Assembly (NCBI GenBank): GCA_964620675.1
Contig: CAZUJU010000002.1
Coordinates: forward strand, 62,001 to 126,000
Direction of reading: 5' to 3'
Length of the DNA stretch: 64,000 nucleotides
Source of the DNA: CAYSFW01 sp964620675
Lineage (GTDB): Bacteria > Pseudomonadota > Gammaproteobacteria > UWMA-0217
Shown here piece by piece: positions 1 to 8,917 of this stretch; position 1 is the stretch's first letter, and each line of letters starts with the position of its first letter. Made by a program: the position numbers and the translations under genes. The notes beneath the pieces are model-generated. The model made no database searches. It had not been told where the DNA came from and saw only the letters and a program-made list of their open reading frames with translations.

Positions 1-561
1 GAGGTGACGCTCATCGATATTAAAGGCCTCGTCGCGGTGAACCGCCCCAATGACCTTTAATTCGGTGTAATGCTCCACCGCTGCACGCAATTTGCTTTCG
101 TGTCGCGGCCCACCAACTTGATTTAGGATCACCCCTTCCACCTTCACCGCAGCATCAAATTGTTGATATCCAAGCAACAGAGGCGCGACCGATCGGGTAA
201 TCCCGCGGGTATCGATGACCAGCACCACCGGAGCATCCAACAAACGCGCCATTGCCGCGTTGCTGTCGCTACCGTCAAGCGCCATTCCATCATGCAAGCC
301 CTTGTTACCCTCAACGATCGCGATGTCCGCCTCTTCGCGTCTGAGAAAGGTGTCCAGGATTTCGCGGGTGGTGGAAGTGTTGAAATCCAGATTGAAGCAA
401 GCTCGTCCTGATGCCTGAGAGAGCCAGATTGGATCGATATAATCCGGACCTTTTTTGAAGGGCTGGACCGATATCCCACGATCAACCAAAGCCGCACAGA
501 TTCCGAGCGTCACGGTGGTTTTACCTGACGACTTGTGGGCACCTGAAATGTAGATTCGCAT
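1..561 (-). CDS. dsrN: DsrN, cobyrinate a,c-diamide synthase-like (siroheme amidase), partial
   Basis: The reading frame starts at ATG 561 and stays open for 187 codons to the left edge, so the C-terminal half is missing. Residues 7-16 (GAHKSSGKTT) form a P-loop, followed by a KKGPDYIDP segment and an EGNKGLHDG segment, as in CbiA/CobB glutamine-dependent amidotransferases. In sulfur oxidisers the dsr-linked member is DsrN, thought to amidate siroheme to the sirohaem amide of DsrAB; that role is inferred from position after dsrP. It lies on the same strand as the dsr genes but after a 358-base gap, so it may have its own promoter. The glutamine-amidotransferase half cannot be judged here. Confidence 0.9.
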   Translation of the reverse strand, partial: MRIYISGAHKSSGKTTVTLGICAALVDRGISVQPFKKGPDYIDPIWLSQASGRACFNLDFNTSTTREILDTFLRREEADIAIVEGNKGLHDGMALDGSDSNAAMARLLDAPVVLVIDTRGITRSVAPLLLGYQQFDAAVKVEGVILNQVGGPRHESKLRAAVEHYTELKVIGAVHRDEAFNIDERHL

Positions 562-919
562 CGCAAGCCCTATAAGGCGAGAGGCGTGGTAAAACGGTAG
601 TCAAGCAACGTCTGCTGTCTGGAGACATGGAGCAACGCGCGGCGTCACGTCGCAAAGGCCAATTCGTCTCTGCCGAGCGTGGCGGTAGGGTGACAGTGAT
701 TCGCCCGGAACAACCGCCGCCGCTTCGCCCCATGTCAAGCCTGCACACCCACCCAAAATCCCTCAGGCCAGGGCATATCAGGGGAATGTCTCGTCGACAC
801 GCCGGGATTGCCGCCGTTTACCGCCAGCCGATCAACGAGCGATTGGTAAACCGAATTTCAGCCTATCCCAAGGCAACGAGGAGGGGGGTGGCGTTCAATT
901 TACCCCAACCGACCGATCC
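562..919. other. Intergenic region dsrP-dsrN, no gene seen
   Basis: 358 bases between dsrP and dsrN. Open frames here lack ribosome binding sites and family resemblance. Because dsrN is a cobyrinate-synthase homologue I looked for a cobalamin riboswitch on the minus strand. Only a degraded B12-box-like match near the dsrN start was seen, without the conserved GGTG core, so none is called. The stretch is long for an otherwise tightly packed operon. Confidence 0.5.
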
Positions 920-2149
920 TTAGTGCGATTTCGCGTGGTGCGGATCAACGATCTCATCCGCCAGACTCTCCGGCAACAGTGCGAGCAGTTTCGCGGCGCC
1001 CACCACCAGCAGCAACGCAATCGCAACTCCGCCTATTCCAAGCATTAACTCCCAAACGCTCGGCGCATACTGTGCAACTTCCCCATCCTGAAATATGCTG
1101 CTGACCTCTTTGCCAGGGAACAGGGACAGCGGGAATGCCTGACCGCCAATAATAAAGGTATACATCAGGGCAAAACCGCCAACGATAACCAGTAGTGAGC
1201 TGATACCAAGCCAGAAGCGACTTGGCGCCGTCACCGGCCAGTACAACAGCGCCAGCGGCAGAAGTCCTCCGATCAGCACTTGCCCCAACCAGAAGGTTAA
1301 CGCGTAGACACCGCCGCCATCGCGCCCGAGAAGGGTGAAGGCCACAGCGTCATGATGTTGAGTCGCATACAGATTGGTAAGGAAAAATACCGCTAGGAAA
1401 TACAACACCGCCGCGATAAAGATGCCCTGCAACTTGCGTAAGCGCTCAAGAATAAGACCTCCGAGCGTGCGTCCGCTCCAGTTGTAGGCGGCCATGAGCA
1501 CAAGATTGAATACCGCCAATCCAAACGAAAACGACATGACCACAAACATCGGCGCCATGATTGCCGCGTCGTAAGTTTCGCGCGCGACGAGAAAACCGAA
1601 AATCGACCCTGTACCGGTGGTGAGCACAAGGCGCCAGATGAATGCCGCAAATCCTGCGATTTTCGTGAAGCGGTTCATTTTCCGCTCCATCATCATCCAT
1701 AGATAGATACCGACGACAACGAAGAAGCCGTTATACAAAATGATGTTCCACGCAAAAATCGATTTGAAGTTGTAGTACGTCATCGCAACGATCAAACGAT
1801 CAGGTCGCCCGAGATCGAGCACCAGCACGATCAAGCCGCCCGCCAGCAGTGCGATTGCGGTCCATGCCGACAAGCGCGAAAGCGGTTTATAAACCTCTCT
1901 CCCGAATACCGACGCGATCGAGGCGACGTTCAGCGCCCCCGACGCCGCGACGATTAGAAAAACCGCGAATACGTGCGGCATCCCCCACACGACTTGATTA
2001 TTCATACCGGTGACGTAGTGGCCGGCCGTCTCCATGTGATAAGCGGCGAACAACCCCAACAATATGACGGCGCCCAGTAGCCCAAGCAATCCATAGAACG
2101 CCGCGGAGCGGCCTTCGAGCGGCGAAAATCTCAGTTTGCTAGATGCCAT
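920..2149 (-). CDS. dsrP: DsrP, NrfD-family integral membrane subunit of DsrMKJOP
   Basis: 409-residue, strongly hydrophobic protein with about ten predicted membrane segments, of the NrfD/PsrC family. It is the quinone-interacting membrane partner of the periplasmic ferredoxin DsrO in the DsrMKJOP complex of the cytoplasmic membrane. ATG 2149 is preceded by a GAGAAT-like site. It follows dsrO directly on the same strand (72-base gap), in the canonical J-O-P order. Length and order match the sulfur-oxidiser protein. Redox-cofactor content of DsrP cannot be settled from sequence reading alone. Confidence 0.95.
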   Translation of the reverse strand: MASSKLRFSPLEGRSAAFYGLLGLLGAVILLGLFAAYHMETAGHYVTGMNNQVVWGMPHVFAVFLIVAASGALNVASIASVFGREVYKPLSRLSAWTAIALLAGGLIVLVLDLGRPDRLIVAMTYYNFKSIFAWNIILYNGFFVVVGIYLWMMMERKMNRFTKIAGFAAFIWRLVLTTGTGSIFGFLVARETYDAAIMAPMFVVMSFSFGLAVFNLVLMAAYNWSGRTLGGLILERLRKLQGIFIAAVLYFLAVFFLTNLYATQHHDAVAFTLLGRDGGGVYALTFWLGQVLIGGLLPLALLYWPVTAPSRFWLGISSLLVIVGGFALMYTFIIGGQAFPLSLFPGKEVSSIFQDGEVAQYAPSVWELMLGIGGVAIALLLVVGAAKLLALLPESLADEIVDPHHAKSH

Positions 2150-2221
2150 AGTTAATTCTCGTCAATCGCACTATTCGCTGGGTCGCGGTGAGCGCTATCA
2201 GTCGGTCTACGCGGCTCAGCA

Positions 2222-2962
2222 CTAAAGACCGAGGTAGCGCACTCCGGTGTTTAATCCTAAGTCCGCGCGCACTTGTTGTCCGCCGAATCGCTGAAGTACC
2301 CGGGAAATCCGGCTTTCGGGGTCTTTCGTGTCACCGAAAACCATTGCCTGATTTCCTTGAGAATTACATGCGACCACGCAGGCTGGTTCCTCGCCTGCAT
2401 CGACACGATGAACGCACATCGTGCATGATTCGACCGTGCCTTTGCCTCTTGGCGCGTGCGCGCGTTGACCGGTCGTTACCTCGTGAATAAATGATCGTGC
2501 CTTGTACGGGCACGCCATCATGCAGTAACGGCATCCGATACAAATGTGCTTGTCAACCAATACGATCCCATCCTCACGCCTGAATGACGCGCCGGTCGGG
2601 CACACATCGACGCACGGCGGACTCTCGCAATGTTGGCACAACATCGGCAGCGACATCACGTGTCCGGTGTGCGTGTCCTTGACCGACATTTTCCGAATCC
2701 AGTGTGGATCCGTCAGCGGCCGATCATGCGAGGTGATGCCATTCTCCTGTACACAGGCGTCCACGCAGACGCCGCAGTCGGTGCATTGCGCGGTATTAAT
2801 GAGCATACCCCAGCGCCGCGTCGAGCTCACCGCCTCATCGTCACGCTTCGCCGCCGCCACCTTGATAAACAGCACGCCCGGAGCCAGCGTGACCGCCGCA
2901 ACTCCGGCGGACGCCTTAAGGAAATCGCGCCGCGTATTGACTGCGTTGGTCGGTTCATTCAT
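2222..2962 (-). CDS. dsrO: DsrO, periplasmic iron-sulfur protein with Tat signal
   Basis: 246 residues. The N-terminus carries a twin-arginine signal (RRDFLK, residues 11-16, then a hydrophobic stretch), so the protein should be exported folded. The mature part has ferredoxin-type cysteine clusters, including CTDCGVCVDAC, CQHCESPPCVDVCP, CIGCRYCMMACP and CTMCVHR, consistent with several [4Fe-4S] clusters. It passes electrons between DsrJ or periplasmic donors and DsrP. The start ATG 2962 overlaps the dsrJ stop by 8 bases, implying translational coupling. Confidence 0.96.
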   Translation of the reverse strand: MNEPTNAVNTRRDFLKASAGVAAVTLAPGVLFIKVAAAKRDDEAVSSTRRWGMLINTAQCTDCGVCVDACVQENGITSHDRPLTDPHWIRKMSVKDTHTGHVMSLPMLCQHCESPPCVDVCPTGASFRREDGIVLVDKHICIGCRYCMMACPYKARSFIHEVTTGQRAHAPRGKGTVESCTMCVHRVDAGEEPACVVACNSQGNQAMVFGDTKDPESRISRVLQRFGGQQVRADLGLNTGVRYLGL

Positions 2963-3449
2963 CGCGAGTATCCACCGAATTCAGCTGCGAAAGCCTGCCA
3001 TGCATGGCGGAGAAAATTTCCGCGGATTCAATCGCCGAGCCCGCATTTCGCGGCAGGACGTGGGGTTTGCCGATCGCGTTATCGGGTTTATGTGCATGAC
3101 ACTGAAAGCAATCGATCGAAACCGCGGCGTAGTTGTGGCAACTGCTGCAAAAGTGTTCCGAACTACCGAGCGCAGGATAGCCCCCTTGATCGTCCGGCTG
3201 CACGTGACAATCAATACAACCCTTAAGACTGTGCGCCTTGGTGCGAATACCGAGGTGCACGGTCGCGTCGCGCTGATGCATCAGATACTTCATGTGGTTC
3301 TTGCGAATATCCGCCGTCGGCTCGACGCATTCCTCACCTTTCGCGGGCGGAATATTGGGAAACGGCGTGCCCGCTAGCGCTACGGCGGAAAAACCCACCG
3401 CGCAGGCCAGTAGTCCGGCACTGATCAGAAAATTGCGAATCACAGCCAT
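2955..3449 (-). CDS. dsrJ: DsrJ, periplasmic triheme cytochrome c
   Basis: I place the start at ATG 3449 (164 residues, MAVIRNFLIS...), because a longer frame running back to 3539 would overlap dsrL and spoil the signal sequence. A hydrophobic N-terminal signal/anchor (about 5-26) precedes three heme motifs CIDCH, CSSCH and CFQCH. Cys41 (GEECVEP) corresponds to the unusual cysteine heme ligand described for Allochromatium DsrJ. The protein is the periplasmic cytochrome of DsrMKJOP. It begins 25 bases after dsrL and overlaps dsrO. Confidence 0.95.
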   Translation of the reverse strand: MAVIRNFLISAGLLACAVGFSAVALAGTPFPNIPPAKGEECVEPTADIRKNHMKYLMHQRDATVHLGIRTKAHSLKGCIDCHVQPDDQGGYPALGSSEHFCSSCHNYAAVSIDCFQCHAHKPDNAIGKPHVLPRNAGSAIESAEIFSAMHGRLSQLNSVDTRDE

Positions 3450-3474
3450 GCCAAAGTACCCGGATAGTAACGAC

Positions 3475-5424
3475 TCAGTCACCCATTGCCATATCAATGT
3501 AGCCGGTCGGGCATACATCCGCGCAAATGTGGCAGCCAATACAACGTGCGTAGTCGGTGTAGACGTAACGACCCATGGTTCGCTCGTCTTTCGGTACGCG
3601 CTTGACTGCTTCCTGCGGGCAGAAGATCACGCAGTTGTCGCACTCAAAGCACATGCCGCAACTCATGCAACGGCCAGCCTCCGCCTTGGCCTTTTCCTCG
3701 GAAAGACCAATAGTCCGTTCGGCGAAGTTTCCAAGCACCTCTTCGGAGTCCACGACGACTTCGTCGCGGCGGTTGCGCTCTTCATAGGTGAAGTGCGCCA
3801 GGAAAAGCTTGTCAGCCGGAATGATTTCGTGTGCCGAACGGTCTTCGTAGTTATGTACCGCAAACTTCGCGTTGGACGTTCCCCAGGTCTCGACGTGTTG
3901 ATACGCCTCTGGCTCAAGGCCGGTTTCGCGTAACTTGGCCAACAAATCAAAATGATGCTTATCGACTTTCGGACGCTTTCCGAGCTCCTGACTTTTTAGG
4001 TAGTGCTCAATACTCTCCACCGCGATCGACGCTTGACCAATGGCAGTGGTCAAAAGATGGGGTCGCACGATATCGCCTGCAGCAAAGTGCCCTGCCTTAC
4101 CCTTGACCTGAAAATGCGGGTCTGCATTCATGAAGCCGTATCCGTTATCGAAATCGGGAAGCTCAGAAAGATCCCCTTTCTGCCCGATCGCCGAGACGAT
4201 CAAATCCGCCTCGATAACGAATTCGGAACCCTCGATCGCTTCCGGACGGTTATTGACCATCTTGCATTTGCACAAACGCATACCGGTAGCTTTACCGTCG
4301 TCGTCGCGTAGCACTTCCAACGGCATTACGCTACCGATGATCGATACGCCTTCGCGTTGCGCGTCACGCACTTCGTGTTCCGCCGCGGTCATATTCTCGA
4401 CTGGGAAGAGCGAGGTCAGCGTAACCGTCGCGCCATCGCGTATCGCAGAGGCCGCTACGTCGTGCGCCGTGTAGCCAAGTACGACGTTTTCAGGTCGGTC
4501 CTTGTCATTGATATTGGTGATATGGCCAAGACGACGCGCCACGGAAGCAACGTCGATCGAGGTATCGCCACCGCCTACCACGACAACCCGTTCCGAAACG
4601 AGTTTCAAGCGACCATCATTGAACGCTTCGAGAAACGCAACCCCGCTGACGCAGTTCTTAGCCTCGACGAATCCCGGAATAGGCAGGTCCTTGCCCGCCT
4701 TCGCACCTAGTGCCCATAAAACAGCGTCGAACTCGCTTTCCACCTGCTCGACCGAAATGTCGCGTCCGACACGCGTGTTGAGACGCACCTCAACACCCAT
4801 CTCGATAATGCGGTTGATCTCGCCATTGAGTACATCTCGCGGCGTGCGGTACCCGGGGATACCGTACTTCATCATTCCGCCGAGCTCGTCATGGTCATCG
4901 AAAAGCGTCACCCCGTGACCCAGCCGGCGCAGCTGATAGGCAGCGGCGAGGCCCGCCGGACCACCCCCGATAACGGCAACTTTCTTTCCAGATTCCTGAT
5001 TCGGAAGCGCGAATTTAAAGCCGCTCTGGAAAGCATGGTCACCAATGAACTGCTCCACCGAGTTGATGCCGACGTGATCTTCAACCTGATTACGATTACA
5101 TCCGTCTTCGCAGGGAGCGGGGCACACTCGTCCCATCATCGACGGGAACGGGTTCGCATCCGTCGAGCGGCGAAACGCGTATTCCTGCCACGTCATGCCA
5201 ACGGGAGGCTTTTCGATTCCGCGTACGATATCGAGCCAACCGCGAATATCCTCACCTGACGGGCAGCTACCCTGGCAAGGCGGAGTCCGGTGAACGTAAG
5301 TTGGACACTTGTGAGAAGTATCCTCCTTAAAGATTTTGGCAGTCAGGTCATCCCATTTGTAATCACCGTCCTCAAACTTGCGGAACGTGAGTTTCTTGCT
5401 CATATCGTCGTGAGAGGTAGCCAT
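3475..5424 (-). CDS. dsrL: DsrL, FAD/iron-sulfur NAD(P)H:acceptor oxidoreductase
   Basis: 649 residues from ATG 5424. A TTG two codons upstream is unlikely because the GAGGTGA site sits six bases before the ATG. It resembles the glutamate-synthase small subunit family: an N-terminal cysteine region (CPAPCEDGCNRNQ), an FAD-binding GGGPAGLAAAYQLRRLG motif, a second nucleotide-binding GGGDTS motif, and a C-terminal ferredoxin-like domain (CMSCGMCFECDNC and CIGCHICADVCP). In sulfur oxidisers DsrL pairs with DsrAB and transfers electrons from sulfur oxidation to NAD(P)+. Its presence supports an oxidative pathway here. Confidence 0.96.
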   Translation of the reverse strand: MATSHDDMSKKLTFRKFEDGDYKWDDLTAKIFKEDTSHKCPTYVHRTPPCQGSCPSGEDIRGWLDIVRGIEKPPVGMTWQEYAFRRSTDANPFPSMMGRVCPAPCEDGCNRNQVEDHVGINSVEQFIGDHAFQSGFKFALPNQESGKKVAVIGGGPAGLAAAYQLRRLGHGVTLFDDHDELGGMMKYGIPGYRTPRDVLNGEINRIIEMGVEVRLNTRVGRDISVEQVESEFDAVLWALGAKAGKDLPIPGFVEAKNCVSGVAFLEAFNDGRLKLVSERVVVVGGGDTSIDVASVARRLGHITNINDKDRPENVVLGYTAHDVAASAIRDGATVTLTSLFPVENMTAAEHEVRDAQREGVSIIGSVMPLEVLRDDDGKATGMRLCKCKMVNNRPEAIEGSEFVIEADLIVSAIGQKGDLSELPDFDNGYGFMNADPHFQVKGKAGHFAAGDIVRPHLLTTAIGQASIAVESIEHYLKSQELGKRPKVDKHHFDLLAKLRETGLEPEAYQHVETWGTSNAKFAVHNYEDRSAHEIIPADKLFLAHFTYEERNRRDEVVVDSEEVLGNFAERTIGLSEEKAKAEAGRCMSCGMCFECDNCVIFCPQEAVKRVPKDERTMGRYVYTDYARCIGCHICADVCPTGYIDMAMGD

Positions 5425-5471
5425 GTTCAATCACCTCGCGGTTTTTTTACTCGTAATTCTGCCGAACCCAA

Positions 5472-6965
5472 TCAGGCCTCGGCCCCATCTAAAATAATGG
5501 CGTTGCTAACCAATTGATGTAGGCTAACAATCTGATCCATCTCAAATCCGTAGTACGGCAGCACTTTTGAGAATTGACTCTTACAGATCGCACAGATAGC
5601 AGCCATGTGCGTAACGCCGTGGTGTTCCACAACCTCTTTCAAGGAGGTCATTCTGGGCAAGGCCCCTTTAATCCGCACGTCCATGAGGTCATCAGTTAGC
5701 AATCCGCCGCCACCACCGCAGCAATAAGTGCCTTCTCCGATCGTCTCCGCGGCCATATCGACGTAGTTATTGCATACGGTTTTAAGAATCGCTCGGGGAA
5801 TCTCGAACTGTCCGCCAGGCTTATCACCCATTCGCGAGGCGCGGGCGACGTTGCACGAATCGTGAAACGTTACGACCTTGTCATCGTTCGCCGATTTATC
5901 GAAGCGCAGTTTCCCTGCCTTGATAAGGTCATAGGTAAACTCGCAAATATGCTGCGGAACCGGGTAGCGCGGATCGAGAAAATCGAACGGCCCGGCAAGC
6001 GTGTTCAGAAAGCTGTATGCAACACGCCAAGCGTGACCGCATTCGCCAAATACAATGCGTTTGACCCCAAGCTCAAGCGCCGCTTCGCGAATTCGCAGCG
6101 CGATTCGCTGCATGTTCTCGTAGCTTCCGATGAATAAACCGAAATTCGCGGCCTCGCTCGCTTTGGAACTGAAGGTCCAACTGACGCCGGCCGCGTGAAA
6201 CACCTTGCCGTAGCCGATTAAACCATCGATATGCGGTTCCGCGAAGAAATCGGCGGAAGGCGTGACAACGAGTACCTCGGCGCCCTTGACGTCAAGCGGA
6301 TACCGCACGTCAATGCCCGTCTCGTCCTTCACATCCTCTTCGACGCCTTCGAGCGTGTTACGAAGCGCGGCCTCGGGCAAACCGAGATTGTTACCAATCT
6401 TGTATACCTTGCCGATAATCTCGTTACTGTACTTTTGCCCTTTCCCGACGGCCGCCATAACTTCGCGCGCCGCCATCGTGACTTCAGCGGTATCGATGCC
6501 GTAGGGACAGTACACGGAGCAACGACGACACTCCGAACACTGATGGAAGTAGTTGTACCAGTCGTTCAGTACGTCTTCCGTTAGATCAACCGCGCCGACC
6601 AGTTTCGGAAGATATTTGCCGGGGAGTGTGAAATAACGTCGATAGACCTTGCGGAACAGGTCTTGGCGCGCGACAGGCATGTTCTTCGGATCTGCCGAAC
6701 CGAGGTAGTAGTGGCATTTATCGGTACACGCGCCGCATTTGACGCAAGAATCCATGTAAACCTTGAGCGAGCGGTATTTACCGAGTAGTTCGCCCATCTT
6801 GTCGATGGCCTTTTCTTGCCAGTTTTCCACCAACTCACCGGGGTATCCGAGTGGCGCCTGGTGATCCGGCTTGGCGACGAACGGGCCACTCTTCTCCATC
6901 GAACCAGGCTTGATGCGCGGAATACGTATGCTGTCGTGAACTTCTGGTACTTCTACGGCGGCCAT
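5472..6965 (-). CDS. dsrK: DsrK, HdrD-like iron-sulfur subunit of DsrMKJOP
   Basis: 497 residues. Two ferredoxin motifs (CVKCGACTDKC about residue 74 onward, and CSECRRCSVYCPYG) are followed by CCG-domain cysteines including YCCGGGGG. This is the HdrD-type arrangement that binds the catalytic [4Fe-4S] site for disulfide or trisulfide chemistry. DsrK is the cytoplasmic-facing subunit that acts on DsrC, working with the membrane cytochrome DsrM. ATG 6965 follows a CAGGAG site. It lies between dsrM (30 bases) and dsrL (47 bases). Confidence 0.96.
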   Translation of the reverse strand: MAAVEVPEVHDSIRIPRIKPGSMEKSGPFVAKPDHQAPLGYPGELVENWQEKAIDKMGELLGKYRSLKVYMDSCVKCGACTDKCHYYLGSADPKNMPVARQDLFRKVYRRYFTLPGKYLPKLVGAVDLTEDVLNDWYNYFHQCSECRRCSVYCPYGIDTAEVTMAAREVMAAVGKGQKYSNEIIGKVYKIGNNLGLPEAALRNTLEGVEEDVKDETGIDVRYPLDVKGAEVLVVTPSADFFAEPHIDGLIGYGKVFHAAGVSWTFSSKASEAANFGLFIGSYENMQRIALRIREAALELGVKRIVFGECGHAWRVAYSFLNTLAGPFDFLDPRYPVPQHICEFTYDLIKAGKLRFDKSANDDKVVTFHDSCNVARASRMGDKPGGQFEIPRAILKTVCNNYVDMAAETIGEGTYCCGGGGGLLTDDLMDVRIKGALPRMTSLKEVVEHHGVTHMAAICAICKSQFSKVLPYYGFEMDQIVSLHQLVSNAIILDGAEA

Positions 6966-6995
6966 CAGTATCGTGACTCCTGTAGGATCTCTGTT

Positions 6996-7736
6996 CTAGC
7001 GTTTGTTGGGGCTTTCGAGCTTGAGCGCCCACGAAGCGACATGGCGACGCTCCCTCGGATTGTCGACCTGATTGCGACTGGGGCTAAAAAACACACCCGG
7101 CGCGTGCAGCAGCTTGCTGAAAGGGAAGATGATCATCAGTGCCGCAACGAGGAGTAAATGAATCAACAGTGCCGGATGGGTAGGGAGTGTTTGCCAATCG
7201 AATAGCATCAACCCCAAGAAAAAGGCTTTGAGCGCGACGATGTCGATTTTGGTAAAAAATGTCATTAGCGCGCCACTGATCCCTATAGCGATCAACAGTA
7301 CCAACATCAGATAATCTGACGGCGCCGAGATATACCTTACGCGATCGACGACGATACGCCTCACTAACAATCCCGCGAGTCCGAACAACATCGCGAACGC
7401 GGCGTACTTTCCAAACGGTTGTATGAGCGTGACCCAAAACCACACCGGTTCGGTGAAGTATCTCAGATGGCGCAAAAGCACCAACAACAAACCAAAATGA
7501 AACAGCCAACCAAAAATCCAAATCCACTTGTTAGATTTGAACAAACTCTCAAACAGCACCACCTCTTTGGCGAGGCGGATCGCTACCCCAACTTGCGTTG
7601 TCGGCGCTGGCGTAGTCGGAATTTTGAGCGGTGCCGGTGTCTTGTAATACGTCCATACGCGATAACCAATTCCGCCGATCAGCAGAACCGTCGCAACATA
7701 GTATAAAAGCGCATAGACAACCGTCAGAAACGACAT
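6996..7736 (-). CDS. dsrM: DsrM, membrane cytochrome b (NarI-like)
   Basis: 246 residues with five to six predicted membrane helices, starting with a hydrophobic N-terminus (MSFLTVVYALLYYV). It belongs to the NarI/HdrE family of di-heme b cytochromes and is the membrane anchor and quinone-side partner of DsrK. Several histidines lie inside the helices (for example in WLFHFGLLLVLLRHLRYF), suitable as heme b ligands. ATG 7736 is separated from dsrC by 72 bases that contain a strong inverted repeat, described separately. The usual A. vinosum length is very close. Confidence 0.94.
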   Translation of the reverse strand: MSFLTVVYALLYYVATVLLIGGIGYRVWTYYKTPAPLKIPTTPAPTTQVGVAIRLAKEVVLFESLFKSNKWIWIFGWLFHFGLLLVLLRHLRYFTEPVWFWVTLIQPFGKYAAFAMLFGLAGLLVRRIVVDRVRYISAPSDYLMLVLLIAIGISGALMTFFTKIDIVALKAFFLGLMLFDWQTLPTHPALLIHLLLVAALMIIFPFSKLLHAPGVFFSPSRNQVDNPRERRHVASWALKLESPNKR

Positions 7737-7761
7737 GTTTCTGTTCTCCGCAGATTAGGAT

Positions 7762-7785
7762 TTCGGGATCCAACCGGATCCCGAA
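7762..7785 (-). promoter_or_regulatory. Strong stem-loop between dsrC and dsrM
   Basis: Ten-base arms TTCGGGATCC and GGATCCCGAA pair perfectly around a 4-base loop. No T-run follows on the minus strand, so it is not a classical terminator. Its position just 3' of dsrC suggests partial termination or an RNA 3'-end stabiliser that would raise dsrC transcript over the downstream genes. That function is inference. Confidence 0.6.
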
Positions 7786-7808
7786 TCTGGATCAAATGTA
7801 CTTCAGAA

Positions 7809-8141
7809 CTAGACGCAGCCTGTCGGCTTCGGCAGACCGGCGTATTTGCACGCTTGTTTCGCTGGCCCATAAGGGAAGAGCTCGTATAAATACTTACTAT
7901 TACCCTTGTCCGGACCCAACTTCTTGCCGATTGCCTTTGTCAGCACGCGAACTGCTGGCGCGATTTGATACTCATCGTAATATTCGCGCAGGAAATTGAT
8001 AACCTCCCAGTGGTTATTGCTGAGATCAGCGCCGTCCGCCTGCGCCATGGCCGCAGCCACTTCGGGATTCCACTCGGAAAGGTTAGCCAGATAACCTTCT
8101 TCGTCGGTTTCGTATGTCTTACCGTTTACTTCAAGTGCCAT
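7809..8141 (-). CDS. dsrC: DsrC, sulfur-carrier protein with two redox cysteines
   Basis: 110 residues. The C-terminal arm ends KQACKYAGLPKPTGCV, so both conserved cysteines (Cys98 and penultimate Cys109, eleven apart) are present. This marks a true DsrC that forms the trisulfide substrate/product with DsrAB and is oxidised or reduced by DsrMK. ATG 8141 follows a TAGGAGA site. It accepts sulfur from DsrEFH encoded just upstream. A second family member at about 32.5 kb lacks both cysteines, so the two can be contrasted. Confidence 0.98.
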   Translation of the reverse strand: MALEVNGKTYETDEEGYLANLSEWNPEVAAAMAQADGADLSNNHWEVINFLREYYDEYQIAPAVRVLTKAIGKKLGPDKGNSKYLYELFPYGPAKQACKYAGLPKPTGCV

Positions 8142-8179
8142 TGCAGAAATCTCCTACCAGAATCTATTAAAGATGTGCG

Positions 8180-8488
8180 TTAAAGCCAGGATTGATTATT
8201 GTCGTGTTCCGCGACGAGATCGACGAAACCCGAGTAATCTACCGACTTGATACCCTCGATCAGATGCGCGTCCGAGATTCCTCGAGCCTTAACGTCAGGA
8301 CCGAGGACGTAAACTTTCAGCCCACCCATTGCGCCTTTCACCTGCTCGGAAAACGCGGAATTATTCATCGCACCGATCACGCCGTCCTCGATCATCAGCA
8401 CCGATGAACCCTCCGCGGCAAGCCTGAGACAACTGCTCAACGCATTGCGCTCGAAAGGTGACTTGTTAACGATATGCAACATTGCCAT
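8180..8488 (-). CDS. dsrH: DsrH, sulfur-relay subunit (TusB-like)
   Basis: 102 residues. Small alpha/beta protein of the DsrH/TusB family with Cys20 at the position conserved in A. vinosum DsrH. It forms the DsrE2F2H2 hexamer in the cytoplasm that passes sulfane sulfur to DsrC. ATG 8488 is preceded by AGAGGT at 8 bases. It sits 12 bases after dsrF and 38 bases before dsrC, consistent with one transcript. Confidence 0.94.
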   Translation of the reverse strand: MAMLHIVNKSPFERNALSSCLRLAAEGSSVLMIEDGVIGAMNNSAFSEQVKGAMGGLKVYVLGPDVKARGISDAHLIEGIKSVDYSGFVDLVAEHDNNQSWL

Positions 8489-8500
8489 CGACTTTTACCT

Positions 8501-8908
8501 CTAGAAACTCAGAACGACATCGGCTTGACCCATCAGTGCAGCCAATTCACCGGAACTGACCACCTGAATGGAATCCTTTTCGGCGTAATCCTCTTCTGCG
8601 TCCTCATAGGTCAGAGACTGTAGATCGTCTACCGTCAAACCCCGCGCTTCGAGCGATTCCTTCTCCACGTAAATCTTGGTGACCTCATAGTCGCCCAGCG
8701 CGGAATAGGTCTTAGAGAAGTTTTTCATGCCGATCCCGGCCGCGTCCTGACCCTTGGTCAATTGAAAAACACCGTCGTCGACGAACACGAGTCGCACGTC
8801 TTGCTCAAATGCCGCACCGATCAGCACAACCTCAAGTGACTCCAAGGCATAAACCGTGCCGTAAGGAGCCTTGCGGTTCACATAGTAGAACTGTTTCACT
8901 GTTGACAT
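8501..8908 (-). CDS. dsrF: DsrF, sulfur-relay subunit (TusC-like)
   Basis: 135 residues of the DsrE/DsrF fold, with the typical start (VNRKAPYGT) and the C-terminal DVVLSF segment of the TusC/DsrF family. DsrF has no catalytic cysteine at the DsrE Cys78 equivalent and is a structural part of the DsrEFH hexamer. ATG 8908 is preceded by AGGGGG. It lies between dsrE (9 bases) and dsrH (12 bases). Assignment rests on family features plus fixed gene order. Confidence 0.94.
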   Translation of the reverse strand: MSTVKQFYYVNRKAPYGTVYALESLEVVLIGAAFEQDVRLVFVDDGVFQLTKGQDAAGIGMKNFSKTYSALGDYEVTKIYVEKESLEARGLTVDDLQSLTYEDAEEDYAEKDSIQVVSSGELAALMGQADVVLSF

Positions 8909-8917
8909 AGCGCCCCC

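Noticed and set aside
562..640. Cobalamin riboswitch upstream of dsrN
   Set aside because: A sequence close to the B12 box (11 of 16 positions) and a CACTGT element were seen on the minus strand, but the invariant GGTG core and consistent pairing were missing. A covariance search would decide.
2544..5259. Long plus-strand open frames opposite dsrO, dsrJ and dsrL
   Set aside because: They are antisense to genes with clear cofactor motifs and lack ribosome sites and family features.
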